Source: Clavelina lepadiformis | Lineage: Eukaryota > Chordata > Ascidiacea > Aplousobranchia > Clavelinidae | Assembly: GCF_947623445.1 (NCBI RefSeq) | Contig: NC_135248.1 | Span: 4,960,977-5,024,976 of the forward strand | Length of the DNA stretch: 64,000 nt | Direction: 5' to 3' | Shown here: in pieces, positions 36,443 through 49,031 of the stretch | How the letters are laid out: each line of letters opens with the position of its first letter | How positions within the stretch are numbered: position 1 is the first letter of the stretch | Notes under the pieces: generated by a model | Told to the model about the DNA's origin: nothing | The model's database searches: none | What the model saw: the letters and a program-made list of their open reading frames with translations, nothing else | Translations under genes and position numbers: made by a program

Positions 36443-39352
36443 GCTGTGCTTATTCTTCAAATTACGGACACTAACGGCACTATTGCTGAAGGGTGTACTG
36501 TTTACCAAATTGCATTGGATGGAATTTATTTTGATTCGGCAACACCTCCACGACTTGGTAAAACAATGCTTGTTCCATCGGCAAAAAGTGACTGGCTGGT
36601 AGTCTGCAACATCCCTGGAACCTACGAAGTTCGTAAATTAGAAAGTTGTTGATTATAATGTTGTCCTACCTGACACAAGTGTAGGACGAGTACAGTGAAA
36701 AATTTCAAAATTTTTTTGGTAAAGTTAGGGATGTTATTTTAGTTATGTTAGTAGAAAAGGGGAAGTCACCCATGATGAGCCTAAAAAGAGACAACGGAAT
36801 GAATTTTTTAAATCACAAAGTTAACTTTTGTTTTTAGTCACTTATTACCAGTATAAATAAGAGAACTTTTGTGTTTTCTGAACGAAGTATTGGGTCCAAT
36901 TTTTTCATTCTACGGTGCATTTATTCATTATCATAATACACGATGAGTTATGAAATAACTTTAAAATTATCATTTGAAATCATTAGCTGAGATCAGTAAA
37001 ATCACCTGATGACGATGTATCAATGGGAGGTATGTCGCAATACCAAGGCAAGCTCCTGACTATAAAAATCAATGGAACACAAACCTCAACTGTCATACCG
37101 ACATCGCTTCCCGCAAAACAATTTTTTGTGTCTGATTTTCGAAACCTGACGGAAGACGAAGTGAGACTATAGCGAATATTTCTTTATAAGATGTGCTTTT
37201 ATTCAAGCATTTTTGAAAAATCATTCATCAAATTTAAAAAAAACAACAAAGTTAAAAATCACCTCTAAAAAATCATTTCAAAAAAGTTGTTCTTCTTTAG
37301 GTAACTGGACGATTTGTTATCGAAGTTGGACCAGATTTGACGTTGAACAGGGAAAGATTTCAGTCGAAAACAAACTTTACTTTATAATAGTCTATGTTAT
37401 TTGTTTATATCCTAAACGTTTTTCTTTGCAATAACTTCTGAAATAAGCTTTTAAATGTAGTTTAGTATTTAATTTTCACCTCTTTATATGAACATTTGCT
37501 CTTACCAAAAAGAAGGTATGTGGCCGAAACCAGTCAGCTTTAAAAAAGGTTATGTGTTTATATACATGCAGTTGTGTTGCTTTTAGTAAACTCTTGGTAC
37601 TCGAAAACCATTTGAACATCACCCTATACTCTATAAAATCACACAAATGCATAAATGCATAAATCACCGGGAGCAGAGTGACCTATGCCAATTGTCAAAC
37701 TTTTTTTGATTTTTTAATCGTTATAGATTTGTGGCGAGCTTAAACACTGTTCAGGAATGGTACATCATCAATACTGCTTCGTTTCCCCATCCAATTCATA
37801 TTCACGTGAATAATTTTCAGGTAGTCTATAAAGATTTTTTATAGTATAATGTTTTTTTTAATTGTAATTTTGCTTTATAGTCAAATTCAAAAAGTTGCAA
37901 TTATGTCTTACATGATTTCGTGATCGTTCAATTAACGATCTAGACAACTAATATAGACATATGTGCACATGTATACACATATGCAGAAAAATAACAATGT
38001 TGTGTAAATAAAGCAAGTTTCACTTAAGGCTCAGGACAATTTACCAGATGTTTCCTTGCTTCTTTAATGACATCTCGGGCTTTTTTGTGGGTTTTCAAAA
38101 AATTTCTTGTAATAAAAAACATTTCAGGTCATCAGTTACAATAACTACACTGGACCAATTGGAGCCACCGTGATGGGCAACAAAGTATTTTTTAATCAGA
38201 ATAAACAACAATGTGATCGCCAGTACGAAAACTTCCCCAAAAGTGAGCTCATGGAAGGACGTTTTTATATGCTTTATATCAAAGTGGTATTTTCAGAAGT
38301 CGGTCAAGAAAAATCAAACGATTTTGCAAAATATCTGTCCATTCCTCAATCTACATTGTAGCTCATAAATATAATTGCGTGTAATTTTTTTTAGGCATAC
38401 AGGCTATGTTACCTGATTATGATTATAACCAATGGTTGAAGTATCGAGGCCATGCTCAGCGCTGGAGAGATATGGAAAGTCATCCTAATGGAACTTTGGG
38501 CTATTCACCAAGTGGAATTTTCCATGACGTAATTCTTGTCCCACCGTTTAGTAATATTACGGTAAGAATATTTCGCATATTATTTGCCGTTTGCTTCCAT
38601 TTATAAGATTCTGTATTTTCATGTTGTTATAATCAAGTTTTGTAAAATTATCCTCCTAATCACTTATTTTGATACTATTAACATTTTGCATATTTCGCAA
38701 TGAAGATTCGATTCCAAACGGATCGTTTTATTGGTACCGTGGTCATTCACTGTCATATTCTATATCACGAAGATCACGGTATGATGATGGTTACAAAGAT
38801 CGTACCAGACGGTAAGATATTTTATTGAAAAAATTATCATAGCAGATCAGACGTAATTAACAGAAGTTGTTTTGGGTGTTGTTGCTTCTAATTTTCGAAA
38901 TCAAATTTAGAATTATATAATCACCAAATTATATTCAAAATACCTGCATGGCTTGAATAATTCTATCGAAACAATAAGGTATCAAAACTATGTTGTAAAC
39001 ATATAGCAAAATACGATATTGATTTCATTCCATCCCTTGATTTTCGTGTTGCAATAGTTGTAGTTTTGTTTTTATGTTTATTTCATTCGTTTGATCGACT
39101 TAATATGGGTTTCTACCACGTTCCTTTCTACCGCATTTGTAACGAATTGATTAAAATTTTCAAGGAGCCAATACTACTGGCGCACACATTAAGTCCGGCG
39201 ATGCTTATCCAGGGCAGTGCAGCAAATGCGACCCGTTTCCATTCAACGAAGTTGTTGGAGAATGTTCAGGATCAAGGAGGAAACATTTCAACATCATCAT
39301 CTTGGTGACAGTTGTCCTGGCTACCTTTATTCTTTTCATTGTCACTGAATAA
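36443..39352 (+). pseudogene. Multicopper oxidase gene B, 3' part with C-terminal membrane anchor
   Basis: Continuation of gene B after the inserted element. The rest of exon 7 is 36449-36640 (LILQITDTNG to GTYE). Then come exon 9 (36997-37160), exon 10 (from 37301), exon 11 (37727-37820, L3 HPIHIHVNNF), exon 12 (38128-38260), exon 13 (38395-38561), exon 14 (38706-38811, L4 HCHILYHEDHGMM) and a last exon 39165-39352. Exon 8 was not found, and exon 10 meets a TAA before a usable donor. The last exon ends in a hydrophobic segment (IIILVTVVLATFILFIV) then TE-stop, so the ancestral product was a type I membrane oxidase. Gene C lacks this segment. Introns and exon phases match gene C. Confidence 0.8.
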
Positions 39353-40522
39353 CATTAAATGTGTACAGTGATGTGCATTCTTGTGCTTATGTACATTTGT
39401 TAGTGAGCGCTCTGAATTGTTCGATTAAAAATCGCTCGTAAGCACTTTATAGTTGTTACCTTTTTCTGCTGTTTTCTTATATCCTTGGAAACATTATTGT
39501 AAATAACCAAAAATATTACTTCTTTGTAGTCGTTATATTTACGTTAATTAATAATGCTGGTATATAGCCTACATGCCCTACAGCGATGTATATAGCTAAA
39601 TTTATGTTTGTTGCAAGGACAGAAAGCTGTCTGCATGATATTCTGGAGAGGAATAGTTTTAAATAGAATTTATTGATATTCACTATAGCTGTATTTATTA
39701 AGTCTTCCATAAGTATTTACGGCCGAGAATGGTAGGTTTAAATTTTGTTTCGGATATCTTTATAAATTATTGGCAGATTATTATCGAAAAAGTATGTTGG
39801 GGGAAAATTTTCTAAATGCATTTCTACCGAAAATAAAATTCTTTGCCCGCCACCCTTATTAGTATATAGGATATTGTAAAACAAGAGATATATAAACATA
39901 ATTACTTGAAACAATTAATTTACTAAGCAGTTTTTACCAAAAGTGACACATTTTGACACAGTGACACACACATTCCACCAAGTTCGGCAATCATTGAGAT
40001 CTAAAGAAACGCGGGCAAAAAATTTTAACAAGATTTTGTCCCAGAAAAAACATAAGAAACCTCACTAATATTATTTTCCAAAGGCTTATAAGCTTTCCGC
40101 GATTTTTTCGTTTTTGCTATAAACTTGCTTGCGTGTATGCATGGTTATTATTTTTACTGACTTTTGATGAAACCTGGGTTGCCAATTGCTATGATGTAGC
40201 CAATGGATTGACAACAGAAAGCACAATTCATCTTGTAACCGTGCTTAAGCGTGAACAATGAAAAGAGTTTGGAAAAAACTTGGAAAAAAGGAAAGTTGGT
40301 TGGGATCTTTAGGCGAACCGGGAAATTAAGTTAGAAAGATGAAACTGCCTTTTTATCAAAATATGTTGAATAAATTTTTGCAGCCCAACAAATCAATGCA
40401 TTCCTAATATAATTTGTTGAGAGCTGTAATTCTTGTAATGCAGTCACCAGTCCACCGCGGTTTCAAATGCAAGCGAAACGTTGAGCTTGAGTCTTCATTA
40501 TACGCTAAACATCTGACATATT

Positions 40523-40618
40523 ATGGCCAGTACACGCAGGCCTGAGTGCACGAACCGTAATTCTACTCCAATTGCTTTTCACAGGCTTCCGAAAACTTCC
40601 TTAAAAGACGCTGTTTAA
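40523..40618 (+). pseudogene. Possible THAP zinc-finger domain start
   Basis: The frame ATG...TAA reads MASTRRPECTNRNS then PIAFHRLPKTSLKD, resembling the start of a THAP domain (Cys, spacer, FHRFPK-like motif). The distal CxxH part is missing. It may be a remnant of a P-element-like transposase or of a THAP gene. The evidence is one short motif only. Confidence 0.3.
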
Positions 40619-41682
40619 GGTTCTTTGTTTTATTTGGATAATATTCTTAATTACTGCAGCCAACCAGTGATTTTATTTTTGAGGAAAGGATAATCCCAGA
40701 ATTTGCCAGAAAGAACAAAGACAGTTATTAGGCAATTAGAAATTTTTCGTTACCACCACTGGAAAGACTAAACTAATTGCTAAACAGTTGGTAAAAAAAT
40801 TAAGATTAGATATGCTGTAACTTTCTAGAATAACAGATCAAAGTATAAGCTTATAGTATGATGACTAAGGAAAAGGTTTTGTTTTTTGCAACATTTTTCA
40901 GCGGCTTTTTGTGTTTGCTTTATCCCTTTTTCTTTAGTGCTCTTACAAAAACAAAAAATCATCATACCATCCCAACATGTGCATGAAGAAACGAAAGGAA
41001 TGGAGCCCATAACATCTTGCTTGGTTCGGAAACTATGCCGGATGAAAATAAAGACTGTTTGCGAGAGCATACGGAGTGACTAAAACATTTTAACGAACCG
41101 TGAACCCGCAAACCCAGCAAACATGTACGTTATTAGAAACATATAAGATATAAAAATTTATACTGCATACGTTATCCCGTGAGTTGAATGCAAAATATAA
41201 ACACTTACGTCATAATGTTGAAGATCGGAACAAAACTGATGAGGGTACGACATGTTTTGTTTTGTCAACTATCTGGTAGTTACAAATGGAACCAATCGTC
41301 CACACTTGTTTTTCTACCACGTTTGAGCTGCAGCGTTTTTTCGGTCTACTGTGATTACACCATTAAATGTGTAACAATGCCAGAGGATATCGAATATTTA
41401 CAAAACTACCTTAATAATTCACAGCAACATAGAAGAGTATTATTGCAGTGCCTTGTCCTGACAACCCTTTGATGGACGTGGCGGTGGAGGCGATGAAACT
41501 TCGAAACAAGGGTGTCCTGGTAAAGTTCTAAATAAGTATGCAAACAACGACCTGAATTTATTGTGCACTTAAGCCGCAACGCGTAGTGTTGCGTCATAGG
41601 CTTCCGTATTATACAGGCTGAGTTTTGTAACCTATAAACATTTTTACCAGTAAATTTCTCACGTGGTAACAGAACTCTCTAT

Positions 41683-42030
41683 TTATACAATTTTCAGATA
41701 TTTGCGCTTGGAGTTCAGTCCTTGCGTGGTAAACTTGACGTCGACCAGGTTGAAAGCATAGTCGGAGTGAAGAATCATCTCTTTGTATTCCGCGAATGTT
41801 TTGCCAGTTTGACCGAGGTCTTTGCAATGGAACTTTCTGATGCTGTTTGTCATGACCCCTTCTATGATGAACCCGAGCACCGATAGTGGAGAAATTTTGA
41901 GCACATTGGTCTTATCGACGGTTTTCCAAATGTCAATTTCTTGTTTTTCTGTCTGGCTCGCATAATCAGTAACTTGAATGTAAATTAACTGCAAATTCGT
42001 CAACACGCTCCTTTCGTTAATATTTAACAA
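41683..42030 (-). CDS. Unidentified open frame of 115 residues
   Basis: I do not recognise the product. It reads SVLTNLQLIYIQVTDYASQT, then EIDIWKTVDKTNVLKISPLS and KTFAEYKEMILHSDYAF, and has protein-like composition. The frame continues upstream in broken form to about 42400, so this may be a decayed gene or transposon protein. It lies just upstream of and opposite to the piggyBac remnant. Confidence 0.3.
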   Translation of the reverse strand: MLNINERSVLTNLQLIYIQVTDYASQTEKQEIDIWKTVDKTNVLKISPLSVLGFIIEGVMTNSIRKFHCKDLGQTGKTFAEYKEMILHSDYAFNLVDVKFTTQGLNSKRKYLKIV

Positions 42031-42599
42031 GCAGTAACATTTCGCGATGGTAGCATTTAAAATCTTTCCAATAATTGAAAATGTACAACTTTCGAGTTCC
42101 GCGTAAAAACTCCTTTGCAGTGGTAAGTCGCGAACTTTCTTGATGTGTCGTCACTTTTCCCATGAGCGCGTTGCAATATTTTTCACATATTACGGCGAAG
42201 CAATCATGATTTTCACGCTGGCGTGTAGTTGCTTGCGACAAGTGCATGAAGAAAAAATAGACGAGTGGTTGCAAATAGTAGCGGAGCCGGAGTTTTCGTT
42301 CAAATACATAAATGTTTGCTTTTATCCGTATGCTCTGCTCGCCGCTAGAGTAAGTAAGACGTCACGACGAAGAATGACGATGAAAATGACCTCACTACAA
42401 GCACAATAGAAAAAATGTAATGAAAAGAACAAACAAAGAACATTTTAATGGATTTAATTTAATTTCTTAACTGAATGTGCCTTTAACTCGAATCCTCAAC
42501 AAACGATGTAGGCTGTAATAAGTATAAACAGTCGGGCAAGCAGAAAAAATTCGACTTGCGCAGCACAAGGTCAGCACGCTTGCAAACTAACAAATTTGC

Positions 42600-43853
42600 T
42601 CTTATCTCGGATATTTTGAATAGGTTTGTAAACAATAGTATCAGTTTTTACAAACCTGCAGAAAATATCAGGATTGAACTCTTTAGAAACTTTATCAGAA
42701 ACAACTAAAGCTCGTTGTAGATTCACCAGACAGAGACAAACCAGACAAGTTTGGCATAAAATGCTGGCTGGCGGTTGATATGGAATTGAAGTACTGTACA
42801 TCCTAAATGCATATCCATATCTGGGCAAAGATGAATCACGCCCACCCACCCAAAGGCTTAGTGATAACGTTGTCATGAATCTCATGCAACCATTTATGGG
42901 AAAAGGCAGAAATGTTACAACCGACAACTTTTTCACGTCGTTTTTACTTGCCAAAGAGCTGAAAAAGAAGGAAACCAGTCTTGTTGGAACTATGAACAAG
43001 GTTAGATGTGAACTGTCTGCATCTGCAAAATGCTTGCGGCAACGCTATTCTAATAAGCTCATGAAGGCAGGCGATGTGGCAACTCAAACTGTGTATCAGT
43101 GTAAGCCCAAGAAAAGCGTTTGTATTCTTAGCTCTCTGCATCAGTCTGTTGAACTTGGCACAGTGACAAAAAGAAAACGGAGACAGTTGAATTTTATAAC
43201 AAGACCAAATGTGGTGTTGACGTGGCTGATCAAATGGCCAGGCAGTATTCAGTCAAAGCAGGTACACATCGTTGGCCCGCTGCAGTTTTCTAAAATATGT
43301 TGGATTTAGCAGGCATCAATGCTTATGTGCTGTATAAAAAACGAACAGCTGACAAGGTTTCAAGAAGAGATTTCATTTTTAAGCTTGGAACAGAACTACC
43401 TGAAGACTACATCGTTGAAAGCTCCAGCAGCAACGATACGATTGCAAGACCTCAAACACTGCTGAATGCTCGTGAAAAAAGAATTGCCAAGAAGAGTAAA
43501 CAGTGTGAAATAGCGGCAAACTGCACACAAAACAAAACCAAGAAGCGTTGTTTGAAATGTAACAAAACCGTATGTGGTAGGTGTACCACTATGGAGCTTT
43601 TTGAATGTATTAGGATGTGCGACAACGCAAATTTGAAACATTTTCCAATTTTGTGACCAGATTTTTGCCCATTTCTTAAAATAAAAATCTTTTTGGTGGA
43701 TAGATTTATGGAGTTTTGTGACTTAAATATTAATTCAATAATTAGGCTGCAAAAAAGCAAAGAAATTCTTAGAAAAAATGAATTTTCGGAAAAGCGGTCA
43801 AAATGACCGCTAGCGGCCGTCGACGGCTTATCGCAACTCTGGCCGTTCTAGTG
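42600..43853 (+). mobile_element. Decayed piggyBac transposon, 3' part, ending at a TTAA site
   Basis: Translated pieces match a piggyBac transposase: KPDKFGIK, YPYLGKDES, GKGRNVTTDNFFTS, TSLVGTMNK, then in another frame VDVADQMARQYS, and in the next piece (43297-43656) AVFYNMLDLAGINAY followed by a Cys-rich tail (CLKC, CGRC). At least three frame changes occur before, within and after 42875-43309, so no transposase can be made. The right end CACTAGAACGGCC (read inward on minus) touches TTAA at 43854-43857. The same TTAA is intact inside intron 4 of gene D (near 52529), so this is the true insertion point. The left terminus is missing. Confidence 0.85.
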
Positions 43854-44702
43854 TTAAACCCGTTAGGCTTTGCCACCTTGTACTGTTCATTGGCGCGTGC
43901 TAGTAGCAAATGGCTTTGATTTGTCGTCCCCACCGCGCATTTAACGAAAAATAAAATGATTGAATGATTTAGTATCGGTTTTACCTGCTATCGTATTTTA
44001 ATCAAGTTTTCAAGGTGTCTTGTCTATTCAATATGACACAAGTAAAAAATGACTAAACTTTGGGAAATAAGCCTAAATTAAAAAACCCGCGACTGGAACT
44101 AATCTCAGGTCATGCATACTTACCCTTGCTGTAAGAGAAAAAAACATACGTGTCGCGTGTATAGTATATTGTTGTGCAACCTGTGATTAGTAAAGTCAAG
44201 ACAACTGTCGTCGGCCAGAAATGTCAAAAGTTTTTAAGGTGTTGAAAAACGTCAACTTTCGGTTTGTTGGTGTTAGCCTATTGCTGCGATTAGGAACCAG
44301 CACGCTTCATAATAGGCCGTACGAAACAGTCATTACAAACGGTCCTGGGCCGCTTTTGAATGCAAATTGCAGCAGCCATGCAGAGATTAACTCTTGAACG
44401 TTAATATTTAAAAGCGACTTTATCTGTATATCATCAAAACTACTCTAAATACCTCATCATGAGAGAATGGCAAGTATGTTTGCAAAAATCTGTGGTTAAT
44501 TTACATTCGAAACTTGATTCACATTACCTGTTAAACGTTGACATAATGAAGGAACGTTTTAATGAATTGCGGTGAAAAAAATGCTGTGTTATGACAAATA
44601 CAATATAAAAGCATTCTATTACCTTGACGGAGGCACACACTTTCTGAGTGCTTTTCAAATTATGTTTGACATTTTACCGATAATAATAACAAATTAAAGA
44701 AC

Positions 44703-45499
44703 CTGAAACAAAGTGTTGCCGTGAAGGTGAGGATGATACCAAAAGGTCCCGGCCGGTTGATCCTCGTTTATTTGGTAGTAGTAGTTGTAGCTCTGTCCAG
44801 GTCCCACATCAACGAAGACATTATCTTGAGGCTCCTGTGGCAATGATCAAATGCATTGCAACATATACGCCTGTATGTACTACTTAATATATGTTTCAAA
44901 TAACTTACCCAACGCATATGCGAGCCCAAAAGTAAATTATAAACACACAAACTATATTCATAGGTTTGTTTAAGTTGTGATAATGCCACCCCATCAGGCC
45001 AACCTCAGGTTTACCTCTCCGCTGATGTGAAGACCGTGGGTATGGATGTTAGTGGTGTTAGGAAGCCTAAACTTGTTTAAGGGAAGCACTTTCTGTGGGA
45101 GTTCCAAATTATTAACCTACAAATGATATAGAATAAAACTTTTCTTAAACAAGCACAAGCAACGAAATATATAGACTACGTTATACCGTACAACTTTTAT
45201 CGTCAGAAGTTTAGGTCCTTTTTATTTCATTAGCCTGTGGTTTACTGCATGTTTGCATTCAGCTGCCAGGTGATGCTATAAGAAGTCAAGACTTACATAT
45301 CATCATTGACTCACCAATTTTAAATTTACGCGGTCACCTTTCCTTATTTTCCAAGTGGGTGCCGGTATTTCTCCATTATACGTTCTTCGTACCATTGTTA
45401 GCCATTCCACTTTAAAGTCTTTCATTTGTACTGGCAATTTCAAATTCAGAGCTCCATTGACGGCGTCATATTCTGCTGGTTCCGAAAAGACTTCTCCAC
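44703..45499 (-). pseudogene. Multicopper oxidase locus E, exons 2-4 only
   Basis: Exons 45499-45315 (185 bases), 45116-45015 (102) and 44834-44703 (132) are open, with AG/GT borders and lengths identical to gene C. They carry L1 HTHGLH and L2 WYHPHLHG. The DNA is closest to gene D. Downstream, intron 4 ends at the piggyBac remnant, so exons 5-16 are gone. Upstream, the sequence switches at about 45563, inside intron 1, to an intelectin-like gene. No complete oxidase can be made. Confidence 0.85.
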
Positions 45500-45562
45500 C
45501 TGGGAAATTATTCAAGTCAAAGTGATTACAAACAAATGTGAAATTGAAGATATTGTTATCCG

Positions 45563-46101
45563 ACGTGACCAAACGTGTTGTAATTGGACCAGTTATCGGC
45601 AACAACTTTTGCGTTTTTTTCATTTCCAATTTCGCTGGACCATCGGTTTCCTGTTTGGCATCTACCGGTGTTCCGGATTTTGTTTTCGTGGATGGAAGCC
45701 ACCAAAGTCCAGCCTCCGCTGCCTAGAGTCATGTCGCAATAAACGGGGTAAGAAATCATGTTGGAGTCTCGGATGTAGTAAATCACGTTTCCGTGACTAC
45801 GTCCTGCAAGCTTGATTTGTTTGCAGCTTGCAGGCAGGTCAGCAGCAGAACCCGATTGATTGAGATATTCCACTGAAACAGTTGAAATATTTTTAAACGT
45901 TTTGATTTCAAATTCTATTTAAATACTCCATTCATATTTTTTTGAAATTGTACGAAAAGGTGTACTAAAACTTAATTTTTAGAAATTGCACAGGAAAAAC
46001 CTTCGTGATGACGTAATTAACCTCATATAAAATTTCTATTTTAACTTACCACTTGCCAAAGCAATGGAGAAAAGGAATAAATGTATCACGAGATTGATCA
46101 T
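45563..46101 (-). pseudogene. Intelectin-like lectin gene, first two exons, fused to MCO exons
   Basis: Exon 1 (46101-46050) encodes signal peptide MINLVIHLFLFSIALAS with a canonical donor. Exon 2 (from 45872) reads ASCKQIKLAG, YPVYCDMTLGSGGWTLVASI, HENK, then RWSS and NWSNYNTFG, which closely follows the N-terminal fibrinogen-like start of intelectins. Intelectins are secreted Ca-dependent lectins that bind microbial exocyclic diols. The remaining carbohydrate-binding domain is missing: at about 45563 the DNA switches to intron 1 of the MCO family. Exon 2 could end after NTF at a GTCACG donor in phase 1, the same phase as the acceptor of MCO exon 2, so an in-frame chimeric transcript is possible. 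Confidence 0.8.
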
Positions 46102-46484
46102 CTTGGTCGAAGAATATCAACTTTCCGATGCAGATCTGGTTTCTTCGATCGATTTGTAGACAATGGTTTTCCAGCCGAACGTTTTGACGTTTATATAAAC
46201 TCGTTACATGAGAAGCAAATATCGTAGAAGATTTATCTTGGAGCGGTCTAAATGAAATGTGGAGTTGTACGTCATAATCAAATTTGATTTATTGAAGTTT
46301 GACGTGCTATGTTTGCTGAAAAGTATCGCTCGCTAAACTTCATAACGTGTAGAAGCAGGAAAGCAAACATGGATACTCATATAACGTCGAGATGTGTGAT
46401 TTCAAATCAGTCACTGCTCCATGGAGCTGTATAGGAATCACGTGCCAATTAGATTAGAGTTAGATTAGAACAAAAATTAGATTT

Positions 46485-46614
46485 GTTTCTAATTCCAGAT
46501 TTATTTCTTCATTTGCATGAAAGATTTTAATCATTTCCTATACAAAGTACCTGTACCAATTAAACCCCACCTAACAGTTTTTTGAAAATAACTCAAGAAT
46601 CATAAATGAATACT
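46485..46614 (+). repeat. Repeat R2 fragment
   Basis: The block starting gtttctaattccagattta recurs at about 55862-56000 and 62185-62320 (same strand). Its first part also occurs near 3870-3925 and 16045-16100 in the A/B flanks. It precedes R1 here and near 62.2 kb. No coding content. Confidence 0.65.
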
Positions 46615-47800
46615 GTAAACTGATACTGTGAAACTCACCATTGCATAAGTAACTAGTCAGACAGTAAACGCAAATTGAAATAAGAAAAATATATCGTTTA
46701 AAGTGGTCATGAAAAGTAAAAGGTTTTTAAAATTACTGAAAGTACTGTAAACAAAATTAACCACAGCCATTATTACACTTTGCGAACAAGTTTGCATCGT
46801 CGATGCTCATATCATTATGTAACAGCATATACGCCTTGTTAACAACAGTGAGAAATTAATACCGTTACAACAACAATAACGCATTAGATCGGTCAATTTC
46901 AAGACTTGCAGCAATACGAAACAAATGCAAAAGACATAGCAGAAAGGTGAATATTATTGCCAAATCGTTGCGAGTTTGCGCTTAAATGGATGCGGTTGGT
47001 TGCATTGGCTTTTGAACTTCCCGCGCAGACAGTTAAAATGTTTGCTCGTCCGATTACGACGATTTTGTAACGGTTAAGTGCTGTAGAATAATGTTAAAGT
47101 AAATATAGATTTACTGCTTCGTGCATACAAACGAAGGCTTCGGAAAAAATTTTTCCAAGCATTCCAAAGCTCTACTTATCGTAATAAGCATTTAAGAAAA
47201 AATAAACTTGCAATGAAGATTCTATCTCTTATATCTTGCTGATCTTACCAAACTTTCCTTAGGACAGGTGTGTTTATTCTGCAATAAATCTTGAACGTTT
47301 TACAAGACCCGCCCAACCAATTCAATATTGGGCCAAGTAAAATTTCCCGCCAAAATTTTATCCACAATTCTGTTTTTATCACTTTTTTTTTATCTGTAAG
47401 TGATTTCAAACTGCTATAAAATCTGTAGACCTATAAGCGTCGTGGTCTTATGCATCGTTTGTACTTTGAAGTATAAAGGTTCTACTTCTACTACTACTAC
47501 TACTACTACTACTATACTTGAGTCTTTGCAGAAAATTCTAATAATCGTAGTTGTACAAAGGTTTAATCCAAAAATTTTTCAATGAACCAAACACACAGAA
47601 GTAAAAATTTCAAATCAGTCACTGCTCCATAGAGCTGTATAGGAATCACGTGCCAATTAACTGACAAAGGCAACCGAGTGGGTGAAAAACATTAAAACAC
47701 AAACTAATCAAACCCGTCGTAAAGAATATAGGCCTAAAGTCTAAAGAGGCCGAACAATGCGAGGTTCTATAAAGCAAAATAGACTACTACATAATTAGAT
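46615..47800 (+). repeat. Dispersed repeat R1, copy 2 (full length)
   Basis: Same layout as 5018-6190, with a longer TAC microsatellite at 47484-47512. It opens the segmental duplication that includes gene D: the order R1, MCO 3' flank, MCO gene, inverted R1 and inverted MCO scrap is the same as at 5018-14900. Confidence 0.75.
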
Positions 47801-49031
47801 AATTAGGTTTCATAAGCGGGATTGGTTGGAATACGGCTAATATTCTATACCTTCCACCGCCAAATTAACAAAACAAAATCATTTCGTATAAGCAATAGCC
47901 AACAAAATTATAATTCATATTGCAGAACTTTATGGATTTTTTGACTAACCAAAAGTACCGTACACCACAAACACAAAACACATCGTCTGCAACACTGAAA
48001 CATACTGTATATATAGACTACAGCATATTTATACGTATATATTCAGGAACATGCTTATAATGTCGTATTGGTTTTGGAGTTGACTTTCAGCTTTTCTTGA
48101 AATTTGTGTCGTTACACATCAACGTTTCTTTACTTTGGTGTGGCGTAAAATCATATAATATTTTGACGGCCAACAGGATCAATATTTGTATGTTGACGGC
48201 GGCTGCTTTAGCGAAATCTTAGGATTTTACTGTTAATATTTGCACTTTAACTATACATGCGACGATGACTTCATATGTGCTTTAAATTGTAAATCTAATT
48301 CCACTTACAAATGATTTGAAATAAAATAAACTTTTATTTGGAATTAGCAAGTCGATCGGCGTTCCATATTAAACACACAGAGGAATTATTCAAACTACAG
48401 TTTAAAAAAGATATATTGTAGTATTGCGATTGGACGTATAGAAACGGGTTATGTAGTTTCCTGAGTTAATTATTATATGCATCTCGAGATAATAAATCGG
48501 ATTCTAAATATTGTTAATGTGGTTTGGTAAATATTTTATTTTTAAAGATTTTCACAATTAAACAACTCTTGTAAAGTTGTGTTGTACATTTCCATGCAGT
48601 TCTTCGATGTTGGGTGGATAAACAAAAGAAAGTTTTCCACCAACACAGACAAGACAGTGATCAGTGAAAGTGCACAAAATCAATCATATTGCTTTTCTTC
48701 TGTTCTATTACTTACACGGGTCTTTAATAAAGAAACTTTGCAAAATATCTATCTTTTTTGTTGCTCTGCTTCTTCATTACATGTCGTTGACAATTCCTCT
48801 GACAACACCACCTTACTTTTTAATTGGTTGATCAAACGTATTTTACTTTCAAATAAGTGAACAGTTTGGCAAAACCAAAAAAAGCATTGAATTTTTAATC
48901 GCAATTAAAACATTTGAAATTGCAAGAAAGCGGCCGAAGCAAAATTAAAAGATTAGCTATATCAGTATAAACTTTTTCCATAGTTTAGTATTTCAAAATT
49001 ATTTTTAGGCTTTTTCTTCGGGTTTTGCACT
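47801..49031. other. 3' flank of gene D, no separate gene
   Basis: Direct duplicate of 6191-7431 with scattered substitutions and small indels. Nothing else is recognised. Confidence 0.5.

Larger units (their letters stand above)
39353..42559. other. Intergenic region with transposon scraps
   Basis: Mostly unique AT-rich DNA downstream of gene B. It holds a possible THAP scrap (40523-40618) and an unidentified minus-strand open frame (41683-42030). The left end of the piggyBac element was not found here. The short frames at 41188-41472 and 42140-42409 have no recognisable domain. Confidence 0.5.

Noticed and set aside
36377-36652. 91-codon open frame starting in the right tip
   Set aside because: It crosses from the terminal minisatellite into the rest of MCO exon 7; only the exon part is real.
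42571-42999. 142-codon minus-strand frame
   Set aside because: Shadow of the plus-strand piggyBac transposase, whose motifs are clear in the opposite direction.
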